Assembly: GCA_008360955.1 (NCBI GenBank)
Contig: LUCM01009324.1
Location: forward strand, 6,506-70,505
Direction: 5' to 3'
Length of the DNA: 64,000 bases
DNA from: Fasciolopsis buskii
Lineage: Eukaryota > Platyhelminthes > Trematoda > Plagiorchiida > Fasciolidae
Part shown: piece by piece, positions 46,801 through 59,227 of the stretch
How positions within the stretch are numbered: position 1 is the first letter of the stretch
Layout of the letters: each line of letters opens with the position of its first letter
Position numbers and translations under genes: made by a program
The notes under the pieces: generated by a model
Told to the model about the DNA's origin: nothing
The model's database searches: none
What the model saw: the letters and a program-made list of their open reading frames with translations, nothing else

Positions 46801-49800
46801 TCATTCTGTAAGTCCGCCGGTTATGTTTTTGTTACTCGCTAGTAGTCTGTTTGCAGAATTAACAAATCGTGTTGGGTCTAGGAGCACGTGTTGCGAACAG
46901 CAAATTGATGCACACTCACGGTAATGACAATATCCAGGATATTCTTAAACAAAATCCATTTTATTTTTTTACAGAATGCCGAATAAAAAAATAGATAACA
47001 TACTTCACAATACCCCGAAACTTTCCGGCGTTCTCAATTTATACTGTTTCTCCTGGTGAGGAATTAGAATTTGACGAGCACTTATTTACGCTAAATTCTC
47101 CGACAGTGAATTGAATCCCTACCAGTCCATTCCCAAATCTGACCATTTGGCATTACAAACAGTTTTTTTACCGTGATGATCTCTGTCTACAGTTTTGTCA
47201 GGAGCAAGATCTCGTAAACTGACCTCCACCTGTGCTTGCCGATGAAACATCCCCGTGTTTGATCTAAAGAAATTTTGAACAAACTGATAGGGTTTCTAAC
47301 TATACTTGTACAAAGTTCCGTGCTATCGTTTAAGCCATAATATTTTCCTTATTTAGAATGAGATAATAAATCCGCTGTAATTTTTGTAGATCCACAAGGT
47401 ACCTACGGTGCAACCATACTTGCCTATTGCATGACTGAAGTTAATTCTCATATTACTTGTGATTAATCTAATTTTCCGCAAAACCAGTCTGCCTTCGCTG
47501 GCGTCTAGACTGCTGCGATTAGAGAAAAGCTATTTGTTAATTCGCACAGGTACCCACAAATGACACCCGTTCCAAATGCTGAAGAACTTTGTAGTTTCAT
47601 GAAGCGTACAGACACATATGGGTGTATTTGTGGGATTAGTTAGAGAATATGGAGGTATCCTGACGAAAAGTAACGGCACCGGAATTTCTACAGAGATTCA
47701 GAGGAAACTGTAAGTTAAATAAAGGATTTCTTGAAGTAGAAGTTAAACAACAATCAGTGTCTAGCAAAATTACGAAATCTCGTGTGTGGAACTGTGTCAA
47801 AACAAATTGACGGAAAGGTCCATTTTTGACAACGGTAGATGAGGTTAGGCTCAGAAAAGTACCTGAGCAGTGGTAACTGAAACTTTGTCGGTAAGAGTAT
47901 ACTCAAAAGTCAAGACATTTTGTCTCCATAATAGGGTTTTTGTCTTCTGCAATCGAATTATCACGGCCGTTAACGCTTGTGATTTCAATCAGTAATCTTG
48001 TTTTTATCCGGTGTTTCCTCGCTTAGTGAAGCACGAACGATCGAATGGCCTCTGCCCCCTCAGCGCGACTGTCGCATCTTCTTCACGATAATGCCTTATA
48101 TAAATCTGTTTACATCAAATTTCAATGATCTATTGGCCTTAGTCTGGCTCATAGTTTTTTTTTATGGTCTTCACTTGAGTAACGCTCCCGGTGTCCCCGC
48201 CAATCCACATCGGCTTTGTCCAAGAACTATATCGAAGGGCTGATTTCCACCTTCCTCTCCAGTTTGCAATCAACCAGCTCCCGCTGTCATCCGTCTGAGG
48301 CGAAAGAGATTTGCCATCGAGTCTTGTTTTCTGGACATGATCCCACAGCAATAAACCCAGGCATTCTCGAATTCTTCAAATCGGCTAGCAACCTCACCAT
48401 ACATTCCTGACCTCCAATTCTCGTTTTTAGCCCAAAAATACCCATTGTGATGAAGTATTCATAAAACGTGGTCTTTAACTTTGGCTTTTAGATCACAACT
48501 GCACCATCTCCGGTTGGGTTTAAGTCATGAGTGTACCTTTATAGCTGACTAGTATTTTCCTTATGTATAAGGTTTCTGGCGCCAGATTTCAAATCGTATA
48601 TTTATATCTGATAAGCCGTCACCGTGACGTATTATAAATCATAACATACGAAACGAGCTGTTTGTAGTTCTCTTGTTATTGAATTTCGAATACGGCTGTA
48701 TATAGGCAACGCAAATCAAGTCAAAATAGAAAAGGACTAGCGTAGCATGAGTAGAAGTGGAAGGAGAATTCTCATGGTTCAAAACCTCAAGAAATGAGTA
48801 ATAAAAACCTATGGATTTACTTTCTCCTTGGATGAGAGGACATTTACTGCTGAAATCAGTGGAAGAATTTTCTCCCTTTCGAAATATTCATAGTTTTCGA
48901 TTCACAATTTTTCGCTTAATTCTTTTGGATCCGAGCTCAGATGATTCATCAATCTGATCCCGGCTCACATGGAGCTAATCGCTTCTCTCAAACCGAGGTA
49001 AATCAGTGGATGGAGTATTTTAAAATAATTGATCTTACCAAAACGGCAGTACTCAGGTTAAAACTTAGTACTACTCACAACAGACCCATTTGATTGTTCA
49101 AATACAGCACCTTGAGGAGAATTTCAAAAGTAATCAGTAGTAAAAGTTTTATCTGAAGATTTGGTGTAAACACCAACACAGGCGCTGTCATTCATTTTCA
49201 ATCTAGAATAATGACACAGACCAACTTAAAAAATGGTTTATTAAGGCAACGACTACCTTGATTTCAATGTAACCACCTCGGATGGATGAAGAAACTAATA
49301 GCAAATTTTTTCTGGATCGTTTCAATCGAAAAACGAAAAGTTGGATTTTGCTTTGCTTTTGTGAGACGCGAGTCAACTGATCCCAACGGACTCGAACCCA
49401 CTTTTCTACTGCAAAATATAATGAAATTTTGGTTTATAAATTTAAAAAAATCTTGTCTAATTACATTATGTTTTTGCCCGTTTTCGAGTGTCTCATCCCC
49501 GCGAGATAGAGGACAATCACTGAAACTTTTTTCCAACAGAAGAGGGCGGGTGACAATTTTACATTTAGCGAACCTGCTTTTCGGAAGAACGAACAAAAAA
49601 CATGGACGATTTAAGGTTGTTTATTTCAGCATGGGCCTAGCCAACGAACACAGCGATTCGAAATAGAATCTACTAAGCTACATATAATTTCCTCCGATGT
49701 TCCCCGATCGGCAATGAAGCAAAGTGCTTTGACTGTCTAGATGATCTCTAAATTGAGTTAGGATGCACTTATTCTACTTCAAGCCGCAGACAGAAATCAA

Positions 49801-50483
49801 ACTCATCCAACTGACTGCACAAATCACTGGAAAGTGCACGGTTAGCCGTGAGCTCCGATATCGGGTCAAATAGTTGCATTTGTCACCGAAAAAATAAACC
49901 GGACCTGACAAAGTTCATTGGCTATAACTGGAATAAATTTAGTCTCTGCTCGAGTATGTAATTAAGCGAATGAGTATTATAATGGGGCATTTGAAAATAC
50001 CTAATTCCGAGAAGACTTTAGAGACAAAGCCGGATGTTTCTTTCTTGCGTTCCAATAGAGTAACTTTTATGATATATAATTTTTTGGTCACTTGGAGGTA
50101 ATTCACCCCATTTTTAACGTATCTATCTCAAAACGACGTTTTCCCATAAAAACAAGAATACCACACATCATTTTTCATTTGCCGAGCTTTTGTTTACGAA
50201 GACTCCAGTGTCAGCTGCGGAGTTTTTGCTGCACGAGACAGTTGCCCAACCAAGTCCACTCATCTACATCACGTTCATGTTTAGCCTATTCGGGCTTGTA
50301 GGGAAAAAGACAAAATCGACGATTTTGTTGAGTTTTGGCGAGTGCGGACCATACCATGTGTATTTTGGGTGAATCCATAGAGGGTGTAGTATTTTGTTCT
50401 CTGCTGGTGTTTGGGAAAATGCCATAACCTGTTTAATCAAGCCGTCAACATATGTTGCAATATCAACCCAAGAAATCTTTAGT
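43806..50483. other. Intergenic, nothing firmly recognised
   Basis: Protein-like but unassigned plus-strand frames occur at 45238-45555 (ending near FPFSDPVSLTPHQIAWFIEG), 46021-46245 (with a hydrophobic segment) and 48216-48410. A B-box-like sequence on the minus strand (GGGTTCGAGTCC, about 49400-49389) may mark a decayed SINE. Nothing here is strong enough to call. Confidence 0.3.
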
Positions 50484-50901
50484 TGTCATGACATCATTCA
50501 CCACGTGATGCCGACGCTCAACTCGCCATTAAAAATCCATGGAGACACAGTACAGCTGTTTTATCCTTGCCACGAATCATCAACAGTGCATATTCACCGC
50601 GCCCAAACTGGGACGCGAACTGGGACGCGAACTGGGACGCGAACTGGACGGGAACTGCGACACGAACGATTTTGAGTCAAACGCCTTATCCATTACTCGA
50701 CCGGGCAGGCACTTAACGGTTCGCTGAACTTCAACACATGATGTTGCACCTACCCGTCAGTGATTTGCACGACCATGAGCACCTAGAACACACCAGTCGA
50801 CCCCTACTGATAGATCACTTCTCTGCAGGTTTTCGAAATGATTTGGCATATGTTAGCAGTGCCACATTAGATGTCATCATGAAATCATTCACCATGTGAT
50901 A
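50484..50901 (-). mobile_element. tRNA-derived SINE-like element, inverted pair member 1
   Basis: The element body is about 50511-50867. Its minus strand contains CGGTCGAGTAATGGATAAGG and TTTGACTCAAAATCGTTCG, which look like the D arm and anticodon arm of a tRNA such as Arg or Leu. TCGCAGTTCCCGTCC follows as a weak B box. A 12-bp unit (AACTGGGACGCG on the plus strand) is repeated three times at about 50608-50644. The body is flanked by imperfect direct repeats of about 30 bp (about 50481-50510 and 50868-50900, sharing ATCATTCACCAYGTGAT), possibly a target-site duplication. Open frames across it on the plus strand are incidental. About 98% of the body matches 56075-56435 in the opposite orientation. 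Confidence 0.6.
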
Positions 50902-53850
50902 TTTTTAATTCGAATGATCCTTGTGGCAATGCAGGTGTGTGTGTATGCCTGCGTGCGTACAGGGACATCCAAAGCATGGAATGCACGAAACTTGTCAGCT
51001 TTATTCTAACATATGCTTTGGAGTATTCGAGCGATGTAGCAAGAACAAATGGAGAAGAAATTAATCATTTTTAGATGTTACACACTTAGTTATTGAGTGC
51101 TGACGATGTAATTTTGGCGAAATTGTTTTAAGCAGTTGAAGCAATCACCCACCATACACCGAATTATGTATTTCATGCAGACACCTCCAAAATATGAAAA
51201 GAAGAAAGTGCATCTTAAAGTTAAATGTGAAGATTCTGAATTATACCACCCGGAGATGCTTGTGCGAATCCTCTGCATGAACAATGTAGCTATCTCTCCT
51301 TTCCAAAGGTCTTTTGACTTATTTTGTGTCTAAATATTTAGGCCGGGGAAATGCAACGAAGTTAATTCACTGAGCTTATCCTAATGGGCAACCACTAGAA
51401 CCCATTTCTGGGTGCTTGACCCTTGGTGTAGCATACGAATGACATCTGAAGATTTAGAGTAAGAAATTAAGGGGGACTGTCGGTGAACAGATGTCTACTA
51501 AAGGTTTTCACCAGCAGTCACAATGAGTTGGGTGATACGCGTCAATAAGTAACGAAATGTTTCATTGGAGTATCCAGTGCAGTTCTTATTAAATGAAGGC
51601 AAAAATGGTTAGGCTAAATATAATTCGAGAAAAGAACATTTCATTGGTGAAAACATAGCCCTGATCGCAGTGCGATCTCTATATCAAATGGCCTAGTAGT
51701 TCAACTGTGTGCTCATGTCTGTCATCTCTGTCCAAGAACAGGTCGGAAGAAATGACAAGATTAGTCACTAAGGTCATATATTTATCAACGTGAATTACTC
51801 AAAAATTCAATTAATATGGTTTGAATGTCAGGTTAATCACTGGACAAACCAAGACTGTATACTTTACATCCACAGATTCTTGATCACAAAACGTTTCGAT
51901 CTCATTCACAGTAATTATTTCAAGACCATTCGTCCGATTTTGAATGCCTTACATTTTTTACACTATTTTTCTCTCACTGTTATATTCATACTTTCGGCGG
52001 AAGCAAATATTTGCTTGAACAAGTCTCCTGTTTGTGATGTATTTCAGTTGGAGTGGAATTACGCAAAAAACGGTTCCCGTAGGAGGGGCACTACCCACGC
52101 GCGGCATTTTGCCAACCAAGCCAGTCAATGAGCATTTCTGACCCGGGCTTATGAACAACAGGAACCACGGTTCGATGCATTTTCCGATTCGGAATCTTTC
52201 ATGACTAAATCGGTGTGCTTATTAGTTGCGGATAACCTCAACATCCTGTTTATTCATTACGTCCAGAGGTATGGTTTTCTCTGGAATCAAAATTGTTTGT
52301 ATGCATGTGCATGTATCTGTAGCGACTGGACGGAAAACCGTCTTAGTTTTGTGGTATGGCAAAACCTCGCTATCAATCTTAATGAAACTAAACATGCCAC
52401 ATCACCGGGGTGAATGGGAATTGAAATCCACACACGGCGATCATGGTGAAAGCAATGGATTTGGCACTAAACTGTAAATCAGAAATGATTGCATTCTATC
52501 ATTCAAACTGATTCATTTGTTTCTTGTTTTTGGAAAGGTCGCTTTTACGGCAATTCTCATGAATTCTAGCCTACGACGTTAGTTATTTAAATCGGCCGAA
52601 CATCTTGTTAACATTATGACTGAAAGGAACCTGCCACAATGGCGTTTTTCATGGAAGCTGTTCCTCAGGAAAGTGAACAATTTTTAGGTTGGTCCTTATG
52701 TTTAAACCTGAGTGCCAAAATTATAACCGGCCGATGAATATTAGATGCATCTTTTTGGTGGTTGAAGTCGAGATTTTAACCAAGGTGACTAATGCAAAAT
52801 GTTGGACTCCGAAGCCCAATTTATGCTGACTTATGTGTAATCTTATTCTTTTAATCGTTCTGTAGGTATCACCTAAATTTGTTCGTTGATAAATTGCCGT
52901 CGGTCGATAGGCAGCCTATCTTGGTAAGTGATTTCGTACAGTGCTGAAAGCAGCTGTTCAGTTAGAAAATGACAGACATTTCGCCTTTTCATAAGGACTC
53001 AATCACTAAGTTTGGCGTTTAGAGCAAAACCACCCTATCACCAAATCACTAATCTAGATCAACCGACAACCAACAGAGTGATCTACTACCACTACCAGTT
53101 TACGATATCAAGGTGAGCAGTTTGCCTCGTTCTTCCAGGATTAATTCCAGCAATGCTTCTTCAAGTTCGCCAGTACCAGCCAAGATGTTTTGTGATGCGT
53201 TTGCACTATCGCTTTGTTGCAGTTTTCCCCCTAACCAAATCTGCATTACCAGGGTGTCACGAGTTACAAACTGTATCAAAGCCACACCACACCAAACTAG
53301 TGATTAGGGGGAATCACACCTGTTCCGTATTTTTTACCTGGGCTAAAAACGAAACTGGACACCGAGATTTTTGACGGATTCTAAGTGCTTTAAAAAGTGA
53401 TCAGTTTTCGCCGGGTAATATCGACGATATACAAGCTTTTGTCAGTTGGTCATAATAGTGGATATTTACCGTTCTGATCCCAGATTAGGTTCGGTTGTAA
53501 TGAGATGCTGACCGAACGGTTAGCTGCATGCTTCCAAGACTACATACGTTGTAAGGCGAACTACTGCTGATGGTCTTATCTCATGATTGATATTTTCACT
53601 AAGGGAGCCGAAAGAGTTAAATCGACGGGGAAAAATAATCCCAAGAAAAAATGAAGAAAGTGTGATTTCAGCAGTGAGGAGATGAAACACGCTAATATGC
53701 CGGGGTTTTCTGTTATCTTCGTCTCCACCGCCAGGCAGATCTTCAACGATTGCATTTCTTTTTTCGAGTGCGAATCTTTACACTTCAGTGAGTTGAATCT
53801 GGTTCAGCGAACGCGAAAATCTCTGTGCGCATTCATCAAAGTTAAATGAT
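50902..53850. other. Intergenic, nothing firmly recognised
   Basis: A protein-like stretch follows an acceptor-like TTTCATGCAG at about 51180 (TPPKYEKKKVHLKVKCEDSE onwards, open to 51333), unassigned. A tRNA A-box-like piece near 53507-53530 has no partner B box. Confidence 0.3.
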
Positions 53851-53863
53851 TAATTAATTAATT
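53851..53863 (+). repeat. (TAAT)n microsatellite
   Basis: Short tandem TAAT run. Confidence 0.7.
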
Positions 53864-56074
53864 TATCCCGTCTATCTAAAATGGTTGCCTTGTTGAACCA
53901 AATTCATGCAGATACGCCAACTTTAATGATGAATTAGACCCACAGTCAGTCGGTCAATGGGAGGTGTGCATGCGTGAAAACGTTCCGGACCAGTGGTTTG
54001 AACTGTTTTAGTCACTGAGCAGCAGTCAACGCGTTCGAGCGAGATGGAGGAGGAGTCAGCTCTCCCCTATAATCGTCCAGACTATTATCAACCATAGAAC
54101 AGGTTCATTTAACTGCACTTTGCATTTGGTTTTTCCTTAGGCCGATGGGTTACGCGCCTTGGTTCCCACATCTTACGGGAAGGAACTTTTCAATTGCCTA
54201 AAAGTGGCGTAGACGCCAGCAGGTGATTTCCATTAGCGAAGCCTGATTCATTTTAGTAAATTTCTGTTTTAATGTCTCACTTCAAAGAAGTGACGCATGC
54301 AATGAAAAGGGACCAAAAATGACAGCAAACTTTCTAAGAACGTTCGAAAATATTCTCGGCTAAACGGCTTTATATCCATTTGGGAACCAGTAAAATAATA
54401 TCAAAAGGGAAAGAATATGAAAAAACCAAAGGAGACTAAGAAAATGTTTTGTCACTTCGTATATCACACACCGAATGGGCACAAAGAATAAACACATGAT
54501 TATGGCTAAACGATTTTTGCGAATCTTTACTAGTCAGTATTCTCGTGAGCTCTCGTTGTTAAGATCAATAAATATCATGGAGTACAAAAAATATTAGCCC
54601 GGTTTTGTTTCTGGAAACCCAATTTCGGGTTTGAAAACTCCTGTGACATAATGCGATAATGACTAGAACAATAAAGCTCTTTGTTGAACCGTTTATACTG
54701 ATAGGTTTAATTATAACCAGAGTATATAGATACATAGTGTCTACAAGTAATGCACATGAAAGGGACTACAGATAGACATCTCCTGTTGCAAGATACTCAT
54801 CTGCCTATGCAAGGATTTAGAAATTTCATCCAAAGGTGCAGGCATCTCGGTATGGACTTTGTATTACTTGCCTAATCCAGGCAGTGGAAACTGCAGTCAT
54901 TCAACCTTGCTCACCTGGTACATGTAAGCAGACGATCAGGTTAAGTATGAACATCTGTATAGAGGAAAGCAAAACTAACGAGAGCGACCGGTGACTCTTT
55001 TAGTTACTTATTTTTCTTCAATTTCGGTTCATCCAAACGATCGAGGGACATCGATCCTAACCAGTTACGAATTTTATGCAATAGAGACAACAATTTAAAA
55101 GCAGCTTGGTTATCTACATGGATGAATCTATAAAAAAACGACTTTGTGCAATTATATATGACAGTCAGATGGTCTTAAATATCGATATTAATCGTAGCAG
55201 AGAAATAATAGCTCAACAAATGGAAACAGGTAATGTACGCAAAATAATTTGATCTCAGAAATTGCTCATGATGGTACAGATTCTTCAAACTAGTGACAGC
55301 TAGAGATAGGTACGGGTATCGTTCTTTTGGAAAAGATTGATATCAGTCTCCAAACACTAGTTTGACGCTTGAATTCTATTTCGGCTTGTTCTGTTATCAA
55401 ACAAGGGATCCGTGCATTTTCACCCCGTATTACATTTTCGGGAGTTGTGTTTTCTAGTCGAACATACCGATCGGTTAATTCTGCTATGGTTCAATCCAAC
55501 CTGTATTGTTGCATCATAGCTATTTCGGCACCTGGATAAACATAATGGATTTATCGCCTCTGGTCGATGACTCGAGTTTTCTCTGCTCGACCGTCTGAGA
55601 GAACTTCGTCAACCGCAGCTTCAGAATCCAATAGGAGACAAGTCCGCAGGTCACATACCGAACGTCTTTCACATAATTAAAAAATTCCCTACCACAAGGA
55701 CAACTCGTCAAACTTTCCCTATTTTATCTGTTACTCTTAACATTCAGCCATTTATCATTGATAACCGTAATGTTCAGCGACGGTCTCCATTGTGCAACTA
55801 GTCAGTTCATGAGTTTGTTCATGACAAGTGCGAAGACATCCTATCAGTTTACACGACGGTTTACAAAAGGATTATAGACCGGCAAAGCACTGGAACTCGT
55901 ATCCGGTACCTAAGAAGCTATTTCGAATCATCTCTTTAAAATGCAGAAAGCAAGAAACAATTAATCGTATAGTTGACAGGATGCCGAGCTCTAAATCATA
56001 AACTTTGTAAAGGTAACCTTTTCCCGCTGAATTCCCAGATCAGAGTTTTTCATCGGTTATTTATGAAGAAGAAC
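53864..56074. other. Intergenic, nothing recognised
   Basis: Short open frames only; no RNA or repeat feature seen. Confidence 0.4.
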
Positions 56075-56435
56075 TAATGTGGCACTACTAACATATACCA
56101 AATCATTTCGAAAACCTGCAGAGAAGTGATCTATCAGTAGGGGTCGACTGGTGTGCTCTAGGTGCTCATGGTCGTGCAAATCACTGACGGGTAGGTGCAA
56201 CATCATGTGTTGAAGTTCAGCGAACCGTTAAGTGCCTGCCCGGTCGAGTAATGGATAAGGCGTTTGACTCAAAATCGTTCGTGTCGCAGTTCCCGTCCAG
56301 TTCGCGTCCCAGTTCGCGTCCCAGTTCGCGTCCCAGTTTGGGCGCGGTGAATATGCACTGTTGATGATTCGTGGCAAGGATAAAACAGCTGTACTGTGCC
56401 TCCATGGATTTTTAATGGCGAGCTGAGCGTTGGCA
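56075..56435 (+). mobile_element. tRNA-derived SINE-like element, inverted pair member 2
   Basis: Reverse-complement copy of 50511-50867 with about six base differences. It carries the same tRNA-like block (near 56240-56285) and the same 12-bp triplication (CAGTTCGCGTCC, near 56300-56335). The flanks differ from those of member 1. GGTTATTTAT at about 56054 and GGTTATGTAT at about 56441 could be a short target-site duplication. The orientation of the pair and its 5.2-kb spacing would allow a long hairpin in a transcript spanning both. Confidence 0.6.
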
Positions 56436-59022
56436 TTACATGGTTATGTATTTCATTAAACCGATGTTTTTCACATGAAACTAAGGTTTGGCTTCGTTCA
56501 GCTGAGCAGTAATAAGAAATACTTTACCTTCAGGAACGGCTCAAGGGGAATTTGGCTGTTCTCTGACATGGCCATTTGTTTTGTTGTCAGATGCTGGTTA
56601 TGCCCCGCTGTGCTACTTGATGTGTGTAGCTGTTAGCATCAAACACCACTATGATTTCTCACGTGGTGCCATAGCGCAAATGCGGCACTGGGACTACACC
56701 TCAATAAACTCAAATGACCGTGGCCGTAACTATTGCGAGCTTGGTGTAATGATCTTTGGTGATTCACCGGTCATATTATGACGTTACTTTGTTCAGAGAG
56801 TTTACTGAGAACGAGAGCATCTTACTGAGGCTTTTAAGCCCAATCCCAGGATCATCCAAGAAAATGCTATCTCATATTTCACACTAATTCAACGAAAACA
56901 GTTGTGCAGTGGAGATATTGAATGATACGTTGAAAAAATCTAGCATTTGATGCGCATCTTAATGAAAGACTGCTTGCCTATAGACAAGCGCACTTGAAAA
57001 TGTGCCCAGAAATGCTTGCATTTATCATAGGAAAGCCCTATCGGTGGAAATCATCAGAAAACTACTATTGGGCTGGGAGTAATGTGTCTGTAACAAGTAT
57101 TACGATCTTATTTGTTATTCGATATACCTTAGGGGTAGCTTTGTATCCGTCAGTCGAATGTGAATCTGCATAGATTAAGACTAAGGTTCACGCCAGGGTG
57201 ACCCCGAGGGTTCGATCAGTTGTGGACTTTACCATAGGATGAAGACCAGACTATGTCCATTCTTTAGTTGCTTTTGTGGCAGACTGCAGAAATAACTTTA
57301 TTTCAAAGAATAAGACAATCGGTTCTAAAGATTCTTGATTTTTAACGTTTGGGTATTACTGTTGAATTAGTCCCGACTCCGCTACCCTTTGGCTACAAGG
57401 ATTCGGTGCACTCCTGTTGTTCCCTAACATCTGACAAAGCAAGGACTGCAAGAATGCACGATACGTATCCGTCAATAAATGCGGCCAAATAATTCTAAAT
57501 TGCCGCGATAAAAACTGCTAGTGCAATCTGATGCACATAAAAAAATGCGTCTGTTTATAATTCTTTCCATATTCTGGTAGAAACGTTCTGGGAAACCCAC
57601 AAAGTTTTACTCGTAAGCCGCGGTGCAATGCTCCTAAATTACTACAGTGTTGAGAACGTTGTGCTGCGATTCAAGAGAAACTGGCCATTGATAAACTTAT
57701 CCGCTTGGTTCTGGAGTCATAGCAAATGCGTTATATCAGCTTATTCACACCAACACCATCGCAGTGGTTCGTTGTGATTGTGAGCTTTGCCTGATTCGGT
57801 TAAAATATACATAATAATGGTAGAATCCCATTGAGTTATCTTCCTCTGACCGAAGAGGTTAAGTGATATCGGTTATTGTCAGTTTAACTTGAGTTCAGTC
57901 ACTGCTGTATTTTATCTGCGAAAACTATTGATTTGGATATATTCCAGAATTTTCGTGGTATATGCTCCAAGGTTTCTGTCGTCTATGGAGTATATGGTAC
58001 CATCAAGAGATGTAATCATTTTTCTCCAGCCTGCTAATACTTTCGTATTTACACTGCAACGCGAATACTTTAAGGTCTGTGACCTTTTAATATCAAGATG
58101 AACTAAAGTGGGCAGAAGTTACGAAAATCTGATGGGATATGCAGAAATCATTAGCATCACTTGAAGAATTTCAGTAATTATCCCGAGCTACTCCTGAAGT
58201 AAAGGCTATTGAAATACAAATATGGGACCAATAAAGTCTCCAGGAAGAGCACGACCGGATTCACAATTAGTGTCCCTCATTATGAGGGAATCACCAGTAG
58301 CTTAAATGTATGACGAATCCATTTAAAAACGGTGATCCGTCGAAAGTTTTTCATCGATTAAAAAAATCCAGCCTTCGGTAAAATGGTTCATTATCCAAGT
58401 ATGCCCCTAATAACCTAAGTGGGGTTCTAGTGCCTATCTTCCTTTGTATACATAATTAATTACATGGGCAGTGATTTGACTGAATCCGCTTCTGTATCAT
58501 GTACGCGATTCATGATTTATGAATGGGTCTCTAAATCAGGCCAAAGGTTATTCACTAACATCTGAGGTATAACGTTATTTATTGTGTAACAATGACACTT
58601 CGCGTCGGATTGCACATTCTTTAATCAGTTATCAGCAAAAATTAACTTTGATCGCAAGGTCCTGCTGGTCCGATAACCAATAACCAATTTGGTTTTCATG
58701 ATAAAAGTGCTGCAAGGAGGTGGAAATAAGGTGTCTCAGTACTCACTAGGAAGGAATATAATTGCTTATTGGGCGAATTCAAACTTCGAATCGTCATTTT
58801 AAACAATGGTCGGTAATTCAAACTAGATAAGACCAGCAAGTAGATGGCAAACCACAGTAAAAGCTTCCAGGAAGAGTTAGTGGTGGGATGCAATCTATCG
58901 AGTCGAATTGAGAGAAAACAAGTTCATTCACATTATCCTTAAAAGAAAGCGGCGAAAGTTTACTGACTTTAGGAAATAGGAGACAGCTGATACGTTTTGT
59001 ACTTTTTCCATGCAAATTGGGA

Positions 59023-59024
<2 letters not shown>
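56436..59024. other. Intergenic, nothing recognised
   Basis: Short open frames only. A B-box-like GGGTTCGATCA near 57208 has no clear A box. Confidence 0.4.
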
Positions 59025-59058
<34 letters not shown>

Positions 59059-59227
59059 GATGCAGAATAGAGAGACAAACAGACGGACAGTGCACAAATT
59101 CGAACGGAACTAGCGATCCCATTCAATCACTCACTCACGTTTGACAACGATTCCTAGTTCTGATCGAAACGTCACGATAAACTTATCAACTCAGTGTACG
59201 CCTTCTCAACTGTAAATATATATATAT
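59025..59227 (+). mobile_element. (TA)n-associated hammerhead-like unit, copy C (diverged)
   Basis: A (TA)n tract (59025-59055) is followed by about 80 bp of unrelated sequence. The unit then begins at ACGTTTGACAACGA (59137), has CGAAACGTC at 59165-59173, and ends in a short (TA)n at 59217-59227. It matches copies A and B with roughly ten substitutions. Two changes (GAGTCC to GATTCC, and GGATC to TGATC) weaken stem II. The intervening 80 bp may be a later insertion or a longer 5' part lost in the other copies. Confidence 0.55.

Noticed and set aside
50539..50727. 62-codon frame also found, nearly identical, at 56405-56217 (minus)
   Set aside because: Shared because both are copies of one SINE-like element; it includes the translated 12-bp triplication.
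51888..51905. ACGTTTCGATC, similar to the reverse complement of the hammerhead-like unit
   Set aside because: The stem-II complement and the rest of the unit are absent.
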